Shown here: positions 42,888 through 50,938 of the stretch, piece by piece | Numbering within the stretch: the stretch's first letter is position 1 | Layout: the number at the start of each line of letters is the position of its first letter | Assembly: GCF_002797555.1 (NCBI RefSeq) | Contig: NZ_PGFA01000001.1 | Span: 186,001 to 250,000, forward strand | DNA: 64,000 bases | Source of the DNA: Hymenobacter chitinivorans DSM 11115 | GTDB lineage: Bacteria; Bacteroidota; Bacteroidia; Cytophagales; Hymenobacteraceae | Direction: 5' to 3' | Translations under genes and position numbers: made by a program | Notes under the pieces: model-generated | The model's database searches: none | What the model was told of the DNA's origin: nothing | The model's input: the letters and a program-made list of their open reading frames with translations, nothing else

Positions 42888-43673
42888 ATGGTTCACCGTC
42901 TGCTTTCTGTGGCCGCTGCCTGCTGCCTGCTGGCGCTGCTGGCCTTTACCGGCGCCCCGCCCGCGGCCATCAAAGTCTACCTCATCGGCGACTCCACGAT
43001 GGCCAACAAGGAGGAAAAAGCCTTCCCCGAAACCGGCTGGGGCATGCCCTTCAAATACTTCTTCGACGAAACCGTCACCGTCGACAACCGGGCCCAGAAC
43101 GGGCGTAGCACCAAGTCGTTTCTGGCCGAAAACCGCTGGCAGCCCGTGGCCGCCGACCTCAAGCCCGGCGACTACGTCTTCATCCAGTTTGGCCACAACG
43201 ATGAGGTGCCCACCAAAGCCAACTACACGCCCGAGGCCGATTTTCGGGCCAACCTCGTGCGCTTTGTTGCCGAAACCCGGGCCAAGAAAGCCACGCCGGT
43301 GCTGCTCACGCCCGTAGCCCGCCGCAAGTTCGACGCGGCCGGCAAAGTCGAGGAAACCCACGCCGTGTACGCCGCCATCGTGCGCGCCGTGGCTCAGGAG
43401 CAGAAAGTGGCCCTGATTGACCTGGACGCCGAAAGCCTGGCTTTACTCCAGCAGTTTGGCCCCGAAAACTCCAAGCTGCTCTTCAATCACCTGGCGCCCG
43501 GGGAACATCCTAACTACCCCGCCGGCCGCGACGACAACACCCACTTCAGCGAATTGGGCGCCCGCAAAATGGCCCAGCTCGTGCTGGCCGACATCCGCAC
43601 CCTCAAGCTGGAGCTGGCCGACCGGATTGTGAAGCGCGAAGTCAAGAAGACCGTGGACGCCCAGGCCCGGTAA
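42888..43673 (+). CDS. Rhamnogalacturonan acetylesterase (CE12, SGNH fold)
   Basis: 261 residues. The signal segment is residues 1-22. The catalytic residues are visible: Ser36 in LIGDSTMA, the oxyanion Asn104 in FGHND, and Asp216/His219 in DNTHFSELGARKMA. CE12 enzymes remove acetyl groups from rhamnogalacturonan. It is about 60 percent alike by eye to the next gene, which suggests a tandem duplication. The ATG at 42888 gives the secretion signal. Confidence 0.88.
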   Translation: MVHRLLSVAAACCLLALLAFTGAPPAAIKVYLIGDSTMANKEEKAFPETGWGMPFKYFFDETVTVDNRAQNGRSTKSFLAENRWQPVAADLKPGDYVFIQFGHNDEVPTKANYTPEADFRANLVRFVAETRAKKATPVLLTPVARRKFDAAGKVEETHAVYAAIVRAVAQEQKVALIDLDAESLALLQQFGPENSKLLFNHLAPGEHPNYPAGRDDNTHFSELGARKMAQLVLADIRTLKLELADRIVKREVKKTVDAQAR

Positions 43674-43700
43674 GAGTCTCGTCACCTGGCATTCGTCACC

Positions 43701-43860
43701 TGTCATCCTGAGCAGAGCGAAGGACCTGCCTCGCCTAACCCCAGAAGACAACTACCAACGTGCTTTACCTATGCTTATGCTTAAAGCGAAAAGTGAAGCG
43801 CGTTGAATTGAGTTGGTCACTAAGGTGAGGAAGGTTTTTCGACTGCGCCTCAGCATGAGA
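43701..43860. repeat. Second imperfect palindromic intergenic element
   Basis: It opens with TGTCATCCTGAGCAGAGCGA and closes with the loosely complementary CTGCGCCTCAGCATGAGA. GACCTGCCTCGCC and GGTGAGGAAGG pair between them. The ends resemble the 42520-42700 element, but the copy is more decayed. No gene is seen here. Confidence 0.5.
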
Positions 43861-43901
43861 GGCGAATACATTACTCACTCTAATACTCCCACCCACCCGC
43901 T

Positions 43902-44726
43902 ATGCAAACATCTTGGCTGAAACGCCTCGGGCCCCTGGCCGTGCTGCTGCTGCTGCTGGCCTTTACCGGGGCGCCGCCGAAGAAGATCAAGCTCTACCTC
44001 ATCGGCGACTCCACCATTGCCCAGAAGATCAAGCAAACCTTCCCCGAAACCGGCTGGGGCATGCCGCTGCCCACGTTCTTCGACTCCACGGTGGTCGTCG
44101 ATAACCGGGCCCAGAACGGGCGCAGCACCCGCACCTTTATGGCCGAAAACCGCTGGCAGCCCATTGTGGATGCTCTGCAGGAAGGCGACTACGTCTTCAT
44201 TCAGTTCGGCCACAACGACGAAGCCCAGGATAAGCCCGACCGGTACGTAGCCCCGGCCGACTTCAGCAAGAACCTGCGCAAGTTCGTGACCGAGACGCGG
44301 GCCAAAAAAGGCTACCCCGTGCTGATTACGCCCGTTACCCGCCGCAAATTCGACAAGGAGGGCAAGATTATGGAAACCCACGTGGCCTACTCCGCCGCCA
44401 CCATGGACGTGGCCCGGGAGCTGAAAGTGCCGCTCATCGACCTCGACAAGCTGAGCCGGGAGCTGTTGCAGAAGTACGGGGCCGACCAGTCCAAACAGCT
44501 CTTCCTGCAGCTTGAGCCCGGCGACCATCCCAACTACCCCTACGGCCGCCAGGACAACACTCACTTCAGTGAGCTGGGGGCCCGCAAGATGGCCCAGCTC
44601 GTGGTGAGCCAGGTAATAGCCCAGAAGCTGCCCTTGCTGTCGGAGCGTATTGCCAAGCCCACGGCCAAGAACGCCGTGCCGCCCGCCAAGACGCCGGGTA
44701 AAGACGACCAACCCACCGCGCCATGA
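43902..44726 (+). CDS. Rhamnogalacturonan acetylesterase paralogue (CE12)
   Basis: 274 residues, with a signal segment at 5-24. Ser37 in LIGDSTIA, Asn105 in FGHND and Asp218/His221 in DNTHFSEL are the SGNH catalytic residues. Long identical stretches with the upstream gene (FPETGWGMP, VDNRAQNGRST) show a recent duplication. The C-terminus is extended and Lys/Pro-rich. The stop overlaps the start of the next methylesterase by 4 bp (ATGA), so translation is coupled. Confidence 0.88.
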   Translation: MQTSWLKRLGPLAVLLLLLAFTGAPPKKIKLYLIGDSTIAQKIKQTFPETGWGMPLPTFFDSTVVVDNRAQNGRSTRTFMAENRWQPIVDALQEGDYVFIQFGHNDEAQDKPDRYVAPADFSKNLRKFVTETRAKKGYPVLITPVTRRKFDKEGKIMETHVAYSAATMDVARELKVPLIDLDKLSRELLQKYGADQSKQLFLQLEPGDHPNYPYGRQDNTHFSELGARKMAQLVVSQVIAQKLPLLSERIAKPTAKNAVPPAKTPGKDDQPTAP

Positions 44727-45676
44727 GGAAGCTACTGAGTTTGCTGGCCCTGCTTTGGCTGCTGGCAGGCCGGGCTTTCGGCTACGACTTCGTGGTGGCC
44801 CAGGACGGCTCGGGCCAGTACCGCACCGTGCAGGAAGCCTTCAATGCCGTGCCCGACTTCCGCAAGAAAGTCACGACCATCTTTATCAAGAAGGGCGTCT
44901 ACAAGGAAAAGCTCATCCTGGCCGGCTCCAAGAATCTGGTTAAAATCATTGGTGAGGACCGGGAGAAGACGGTGCTGACCTACGACGACTACAACCAGAA
45001 GAAGAACATTTTCGGGGAAGACAAGGGCACTTCGGGCTCGTCGAGCATCTACGTCTACGGCTCCGACTTTTCGGCCGAGAATATCACCTTCCAAAACTCC
45101 TCGGGCCCGGTAGGCCAGGCCGTGGCCGTGTGGGTGGCCGGCGACAAAGCCCGGTTCAAGAACTGCCGCTTCCTGGGCTTTCAGGATACGCTCTACACCT
45201 ACGGCTACGGCTCCCGGCAGTACTACAAAGACTGCTACATCGAGGGCACCGTGGACTTTATCTTCGGCTCCAGCACCGCCTTTTTCGAGGACTGCACCAT
45301 CTTCTGCAAGCAGGGTGGGGGCTACGTCACGGCCGCTTCCACCCCCGACAGCACCCGCTACGGCTACGTGTTCCAGAACTGTAAAATCACCGGCGACGCT
45401 CCGGCCGGCAGCTTTATGCTGGGCCGCCCCTGGCGACCCTACGCCAAGACGGTCTACATCAAGTGCGAGCTGGGCGAGCAAATCGGGGCCGCCGGCTGGG
45501 ACCACTGGGGCAAGGACACCAACAAGCAAACCGCCTACTACGCCGAGTACCAGAGCAAGGGCAAAGGCGCCCAGCCCAAGCAGCGCGTAGCCTGGAGCCA
45601 CCAACTCACCGAGGTTGAGGCCCAGGCCTACAGTCGCGAGAAGGTGTTCCGCAACTGGGACCCCACCAAGGACTAA
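44723..45676 (+). CDS. Pectin methylesterase (CE8), single domain
   Basis: 317 residues. The signal peptide ends near GRAFG (20). Gln132, Asp155 in GFQDTLY, Asp178 in VDFIFG and Arg235 in LGRPWRP are the CE8 active-site residues. It has no T9SS tail, so it probably acts in the periplasm on imported oligomers. It overlaps the end of the CE12 gene. The pairing of acetyl- and methyl-ester removal in one transcript fits heavily esterified pectin. Confidence 0.92.
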   Translation: MRKLLSLLALLWLLAGRAFGYDFVVAQDGSGQYRTVQEAFNAVPDFRKKVTTIFIKKGVYKEKLILAGSKNLVKIIGEDREKTVLTYDDYNQKKNIFGEDKGTSGSSSIYVYGSDFSAENITFQNSSGPVGQAVAVWVAGDKARFKNCRFLGFQDTLYTYGYGSRQYYKDCYIEGTVDFIFGSSTAFFEDCTIFCKQGGGYVTAASTPDSTRYGYVFQNCKITGDAPAGSFMLGRPWRPYAKTVYIKCELGEQIGAAGWDHWGKDTNKQTAYYAEYQSKGKGAQPKQRVAWSHQLTEVEAQAYSREKVFRNWDPTKD

Positions 45677-45694
45677 GGCGTAATGAATCGGCCT

Positions 45695-45870
45695 GCCACA
45701 AGTACGTCAGGTCGACCATTCTGCGCTTCGAGTAGAGACATCTGGCCTGTAGGGGTAACTACCTCTCATGCTGAGCCCCGCGCAGCACTGCTACCGCTTC
45801 GTTGCAATGAAGTTGATGACCACTGCACGCCAGATTCCCCGCTTTGCTCGGGATGACGTTCTTTTTCCAG
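45695..45870. repeat. Dispersed repeat remnants between two CE8 genes
   Basis: CTCATGCTGAGC, GCTACCGCTTCGTTG and CTCGGGATGACGTTCTTT are shared with the repeats at 4718-4763 and 10366-10385, and GTCGACC...AGAGACATC with 10288. They are arranged in the same order as in those places. There is no gene in the 292-bp gap. Confidence 0.55.
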
Positions 45871-45968
45871 CAACAGCAGTCCGCGAGAAGGTTCTTCTCT
45901 GCTTGCTGTGCAGAATGATCTGCAGGACCGTTCTGTTTTTCTTTCCATAGATAGTACCGATCTGCTGC

Positions 45969-46988
45969 ATGCAATTTCCCCGCCTTATCCTTGCTGCCGT
46001 GCTGCTGCTGGGCGCCACCACTCTTCACGCCCAAACCACGCCTGCGCCGCCTGCCACCACGCCAGCCGCCAAGCCGGCCCCCGCGCCGCCCCAGGTCACG
46101 CGCATGACCGTGGCTTTGGACGGCTCGGGCGACTACCGCACGATTCAGGAGGCCGTGAATGCCTCCCGGGATTTGTCGCAGGTCACGGTGACGATATTCA
46201 TTAAAAACGGCACCTACCGGGAGAAGCTGGTGGTGCCCTCGCACAAAACCCACGTGACGCTGCTGGGCGAGAGCAAGGAGGGCGTCGTCATCACCTTCGG
46301 CGACTATTCCGGCGACGCCGCGAAGCACAATACCTACACTTCCCACACCGTGCTGGTGCAGGCTAACGACTTCACGGCCGAGAACCTCACCTTCGAAAAT
46401 TCCGCCGGCCCCGTGGGTCAGGCCGTGGCCCTGCACGTGGAAGGCGACCGGGCCACGTTCCGTAACTGCCGCATGCTGGGCAACCAGGACACGCTGTATA
46501 TGGCCGTGGAAAACAGCCGGCAGTATTACAAAGACTGCTACATCGAAGGCACCACCGACTTCGTCTTCGGCACGGCTACGGTGGTGTTTGAGGGCTGCGA
46601 ACTGCGCAGTAAGCGCAACTCCTACGTTACGGCCGCCTCCACCACCGCGCACCAGCGCTACGGCTACGTGCTGCTGAACTGCAAGCTCACCGCCGCCGGC
46701 GCCGATGTCAATAAGGTCTACCTCGGCCGGCCTTGGCGGCCCAATGCCAAAACGGTACTCATCAACTGCGAGCTGGGCGCCCACATCACGCCCGCCGGCT
46801 GGGACAACTGGCGCAATCCCGACAACGAAAAGACGGTGTACTATGCCGAATACCACTCCACTGGACCCGGTGCCAAGCCTCAGGAGCGGGTAAAATGGAG
46901 CCGCCAACTCACGGCTAAGGAAGCCAAAAAGTACACGCTCAAAGCCGTCTTCGCCGGCGGCGAAGGCTGGGACCCGGCCCGGAAGTAG
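45969..46988 (+). CDS. Pectin methylesterase (CE8) with Pro-rich linker
   Basis: 339 residues. The signal peptide ends near LHAQ (22), followed by an Ala/Pro/Thr-rich linker (23-42). The CE8 residues are Gln151, Asp174 in GNQDTLY, Asp197 in TDFVFG and Arg254 in LGRPWRP. It is the third CE8 of the locus and clearly distinct from the second, so it may prefer another methylation pattern. No T9SS tail. Confidence 0.92.
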   Translation: MQFPRLILAAVLLLGATTLHAQTTPAPPATTPAAKPAPAPPQVTRMTVALDGSGDYRTIQEAVNASRDLSQVTVTIFIKNGTYREKLVVPSHKTHVTLLGESKEGVVITFGDYSGDAAKHNTYTSHTVLVQANDFTAENLTFENSAGPVGQAVALHVEGDRATFRNCRMLGNQDTLYMAVENSRQYYKDCYIEGTTDFVFGTATVVFEGCELRSKRNSYVTAASTTAHQRYGYVLLNCKLTAAGADVNKVYLGRPWRPNAKTVLINCELGAHITPAGWDNWRNPDNEKTVYYAEYHSTGPGAKPQERVKWSRQLTAKEAKKYTLKAVFAGGEGWDPARK

Positions 46989-47070
46989 GGGAGGGCCAAG
47001 TGAAATGAACAGAACGTCCTGTCGACCAGCGGAAGACATGACTGTGCGGAATCGAATTCAACTATCATCC

Positions 47071-50000
47071 ATGCACCTCCGAACCCCGCTACTCCTCCTC
47101 ATCGGCCTGCTCTGCCAGCTTCCACTTTTTGCGCAAGCGCCGACGGGCCGGGTGGAGCAGGACCTTTCCGGCCAGGACTGGAAACTGTGGCTCGACCCTC
47201 AGGCCCACTGGATTGAGGACCGGCTGTTTGTGCCGCCGGTCAACGTAGCGCAGCTGCCCCAGCCTCAACCTACCGGCGGCTGGGCGGCACTGAATACCGG
47301 GGATACCAAAACGGTGCACCTGCCGGCCACCGTGGAGCGGTACTACTGGGGCCGCAACGGCAACGCCTTTGGGCTGAGCGGCAATTACCTGGGCGTGTCG
47401 TGGTTCAGCACCAAGCTGCCGGTGCTGGCCGGGCTGCGCGGCAAACGGGTGACGCTGCAGTTTGAGAGCGTGCGGTTTCGGGCCGAAATCTTCGTGAATC
47501 AGAAGCTGGTGGGCTACGACCTGGTCAACAGCACGCCGTTCGAAGTTGATATTACCGACTTCGTGCGTTACGGGCAGGACAACGACCTAGCCATCCGCAT
47601 CACCGACCCCAACGGCAACTTCGACTGGCGCGACTCCCAGAACTTCATGTGGGGCAATTACCGCACGATTCCCACCCACGGTTTCGGCGGCATCACCGGC
47701 CGCGTGCGGCTGCGCGCTACTGACCCGGTGTTTATCAGTGACGTGTTCGTCAAAAACCAGCCCGACCCGCGCAAGGTCGTGGTGGAAGTAACGGCCGATA
47801 ACCGCAGCAGTAAACCGGCCGCCGGCACGCTGCTCGTGCAGATTCAGGAAGCCAAAGACGGGCACAAAACGGTGTTTACCCAGCGTATTCCCATGGGCGA
47901 GCTGCCGACGGGGCTGAGCACCAAGTCGGTGCCGGTGCGCGTGCCCGATGCCCGGCTCTGGAGCGTGGAGAGCCCCAATCTGTACGTGCTAACCGCTACC
48001 TGGCAGGGGGCCGACCAGACGGCCGACACCTACGCCCAGCGCTTCGGCTTCCGGTGGTTTGAAATCAAGGACGTGGCCGGCGGCGACCGGCAGTTCTTTC
48101 TCAACGGCAAGCGCATCGTGCTGCGCACTTCTATTTCCTGGGGTTTCTGGCCGGTGAATGGCATAGCCCCGAGCGACGCGCTGGCCCGCAAGCAGGTGGA
48201 AACGGCCAAGGCCCTGGGGCTGAACATGCTCAACTTCCACCGCACCATCGGTCAAACCAACGTGCTCGATTACGCCGACGAGCTGGGCTTGCTCTACTTC
48301 GAGGAGCCCGGCGGCAATTCCTACCCGGCCGACAAGTTCAACCCCACCGACTCGCTGGGCCGGCGGCAGACCGATTTCTACTTTGCCACCCGCACCGAGA
48401 AAGTGCTGCGCATGATCCGGCGCGACCGAAACCACCCGGCCCTGGTCATCTATAACTTCCACAACGAGCGGGGCGCCCCGCCCCAGGAACAGGACCGCCA
48501 GCAGATGCTGGCCGCCCACCAGCTGGACAACTCCCGGCTGCTGACCTACAACTCCTCCAACGGCGACCCGACGTTCAAGCCCAACCCGCGCTTTAAGCTG
48601 CATTTGCTGCCCTACAGCACCGAATTTCACGACTACGGCTGGTTTGACCAGCACCACGCCGGCGGCCCGGGTACTTACCACGACAACCTCTACTCCAACC
48701 CCAAGAACTACCTGCGCTACACCGACCACCGGGACGAAATCATCTACTACGGCGAGGAAGGCGCCATCGGCACGCCGCCCCGCCTGCAGCTGATTCGGGA
48801 CGAAATCCTGAAAACCGGTCCGGACCAGGGCTGGGAAACGGCCAGCTACCTGCAGTGGTACGACGCCTACGACCAGTTTCTGACCACGCACGCCGGCTTC
48901 CGGCAGGCCTTTCCCACCGTGGACGCCCTAACCAAGGCCATGGGCAACGTGGCTTACTACTACCAGGGCCGGGCCATTGAAAACATCCGAATTAACAACA
49001 CTACCGACGGCTACGCGGTGAACGGCTGGGAAAGCATGATGCTGGAAAACCACTCCGGCATCGTGGACAACTACCGCAACCCCAAGGGCGACGTCGAGCT
49101 CATTGCCCGCTACAACCGCCCGCTCTACGTGGCCGTGAAAATGAACCGCAAAGTCCTGGGCGTCGGCGACACGACGACGGTGGACTTATTTATCGTGAAC
49201 GAAGCCAACCTGCGCGGCAAGTACACGCTGCAGGTCAAGGCCACCGACGAGAAAGGTGCCGTGGTATTTAGCCGCCGCGTGCCGGTGCGCGTGAGCGGGG
49301 GCACCACCTACGGGGAGCTGCTCAAAGCCGGGTTGAAAATCACTCCGCGCACGGCGGGCTACACCAACGTCACGGCCGAGCTACTCGGCGGCGGCAAGAC
49401 TATGGCTTCCGGTGACGACTCAATGCTGGCCGTGCAGCTCACTACGGCCGGCATTCCCGCCCGGGGCATGGTAGCCGACACCAGCGGGGTGCTGGGCCGG
49501 TATTTGAAGTCGGTGGGCGTGGCCGGGTTTCGGGAGTATAAGTCGGGCCGGCCGGAGGGGCAGTACCTGCTCGTGGGTGCCTTCAATCCGCAGCAAACCG
49601 GCAACCCGCTGGTAACCGACATCCTGGAGTGGGTCAACGAGGGCAATACGCTGATTGTGGTGGGCAACATCGACAAGTGGGCCACGCACCTGGGCCGCAA
49701 GGAAGTGGTAGACTACCGCGGCCTCAAGGAGCTGGGCACCAGCTGGTACGGCGGCAACTACTTCGTCAAGAGCCACCCGCTGTTCGAGGGTTTGCCCCAG
49801 AGCTGCGTCTTCAACTGGGAGTACCAGTGCTTTGCCACCTACAACCGCAGCCGCCTGGGCTTGCGCCTGTTTAACGGCGAAACCGTGGTGGGCTGCGTGT
49901 CGGACCACAAAAAGGAGGTGTACTCGGCCCTGAGCGTTATTCCCCACGGCCGGGGCCGCATCATCCTCTCGGCCCTGGACATGGCCGCCTGCCTCAAGGA

Positions 50001-50142
50001 CGTAAAGGTGGGGCAGCGGGCCGAGGGCGACGGGGAAAACGAGGCCCTGAAAACCTTCAACACCTCCCAGCAAAACAAAGCCAACCTGGTGGGCCAGCAG
50101 CTGCTGCTCAACATGCTGCGCTTCGCAGGTCGGCCGGAATAA
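47071..50142 (+). CDS. Large GH2-family glycosidase
   Basis: 1023 residues, with a signal peptide ending near PLFAQ (22). The sugar-binding jelly-roll domain (about 30-240), immunoglobulin-like domain (about 240-345) and TIM barrel (about 345-700) are in the GH2 order. IYNFHNE carries the acid/base Glu466, and IIYYGEEGAIG carries the nucleophile candidate Glu562. A C-terminal part (about 830-1000: EGQYLLVGAFNPQQ, DILEWVNEGNTLIVVGN) resembles an amidotransferase-like beta-galactosidase accessory domain. The linkage cut is unknown; beta-galactoside or beta-glucuronide in pectic side chains is possible. The ATG at 47071 gives the secretion signal. Confidence 0.82.
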   Translation: MHLRTPLLLLIGLLCQLPLFAQAPTGRVEQDLSGQDWKLWLDPQAHWIEDRLFVPPVNVAQLPQPQPTGGWAALNTGDTKTVHLPATVERYYWGRNGNAFGLSGNYLGVSWFSTKLPVLAGLRGKRVTLQFESVRFRAEIFVNQKLVGYDLVNSTPFEVDITDFVRYGQDNDLAIRITDPNGNFDWRDSQNFMWGNYRTIPTHGFGGITGRVRLRATDPVFISDVFVKNQPDPRKVVVEVTADNRSSKPAAGTLLVQIQEAKDGHKTVFTQRIPMGELPTGLSTKSVPVRVPDARLWSVESPNLYVLTATWQGADQTADTYAQRFGFRWFEIKDVAGGDRQFFLNGKRIVLRTSISWGFWPVNGIAPSDALARKQVETAKALGLNMLNFHRTIGQTNVLDYADELGLLYFEEPGGNSYPADKFNPTDSLGRRQTDFYFATRTEKVLRMIRRDRNHPALVIYNFHNERGAPPQEQDRQQMLAAHQLDNSRLLTYNSSNGDPTFKPNPRFKLHLLPYSTEFHDYGWFDQHHAGGPGTYHDNLYSNPKNYLRYTDHRDEIIYYGEEGAIGTPPRLQLIRDEILKTGPDQGWETASYLQWYDAYDQFLTTHAGFRQAFPTVDALTKAMGNVAYYYQGRAIENIRINNTTDGYAVNGWESMMLENHSGIVDNYRNPKGDVELIARYNRPLYVAVKMNRKVLGVGDTTTVDLFIVNEANLRGKYTLQVKATDEKGAVVFSRRVPVRVSGGTTYGELLKAGLKITPRTAGYTNVTAELLGGGKTMASGDDSMLAVQLTTAGIPARGMVADTSGVLGRYLKSVGVAGFREYKSGRPEGQYLLVGAFNPQQTGNPLVTDILEWVNEGNTLIVVGNIDKWATHLGRKEVVDYRGLKELGTSWYGGNYFVKSHPLFEGLPQSCVFNWEYQCFATYNRSRLGLRLFNGETVVGCVSDHKKEVYSALSVIPHGRGRIILSALDMAACLKDVKVGQRAEGDGENEALKTFNTSQQNKANLVGQQLLLNMLRFAGRPE

Positions 50143-50231
50143 ACCCCGAACCGGGCGGCAGCGGCGGTGGTTCTGTATCTTGGGCCGCATCCGCACCCTA
50201 CGTACGCCCCACTACCAGCCTTGTCCCCGCC

Positions 50232-50936
50232 GTGAGAGAGTATGTGCTCTTTGTCGATACCGAAACCTCCGGCATTCCGCAGGACTGGTCGCAGCCGTAC
50301 TCGGTGCTGGGCAACTGGCCCCATATTGCCCAGCTGGCCTGGGTGGTCTACTCGCGCGAGGGGCAGGAAGTCAAAGCCGAAAACCACTACATCCTGTCCA
50401 GTGATTACGACGTGAGTGCCGCCTCGGTGCGCGTGCACGGCCTGACCCGGGAGTTTTTGCTGGCGCACGGCCGGCCCCGCCACGAGGTGCTGCACCGGCT
50501 GTTTCAGGATTTGCTGCGCTACGAGCCCCTGGTGGTGGCCCATTTCATGAAGCTCGATTTTCACATGCTGGGCGTGGGCTTTTACCGGGCCGGCCTCGAA
50601 AACCCGCTGGAAGTGCTGCCCACCTTCTGCACCATGCTGCCCACCGGCAGCTTCGTGCGCAATGGCCCCCAGCGCTACCTGCGCCTGGGCGAGCTGCACG
50701 AGCGGCTGTTTCGGGAGCCCCTGGCGCGGCAGCACGACGCGCTGGTGGATGCCTACGCCACGGCCCGCTGCTTTTTCGAGCTCCGGCGCCTGGGCGACAT
50801 TACCGATGAAGTCATTGCCGCTCAAGCGCCGTTTCAGCGGCCCGGCGCGGCTCCCGCACCCCGGTACTGGGCTATACTTGCCGGACTGGGTTTGTTGCTG
50901 CTGGCTTTGCTGACCGCCTACCTCATACTGCTCTAA
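50232..50936 (+). CDS. DnaQ-like 3'-5' exonuclease with C-terminal membrane anchor
   Basis: 234 residues, GTG start at 50232. The DEDDh exonuclease residues are present: Asp9 and Glu11 in FVDTETSG, Asp109 in KLDFHM, and His168/Asp173 in HDALVDAYA. Residues about 212-233 are a hydrophobic helix (ILAGLGLLLLALLTAYLIL), which soluble exonucleases of this family lack. It lies 2 bp before the cNMP/CBS/DUF294 gene, so the two are co-expressed. The substrate (DNA, RNA or a signalling oligonucleotide) is unknown. Confidence 0.8.
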   Translation: MREYVLFVDTETSGIPQDWSQPYSVLGNWPHIAQLAWVVYSREGQEVKAENHYILSSDYDVSAASVRVHGLTREFLLAHGRPRHEVLHRLFQDLLRYEPLVVAHFMKLDFHMLGVGFYRAGLENPLEVLPTFCTMLPTGSFVRNGPQRYLRLGELHERLFREPLARQHDALVDAYATARCFFELRRLGDITDEVIAAQAPFQRPGAAPAPRYWAILAGLGLLLLALLTAYLILL

Positions 50937-50938
50937 CC

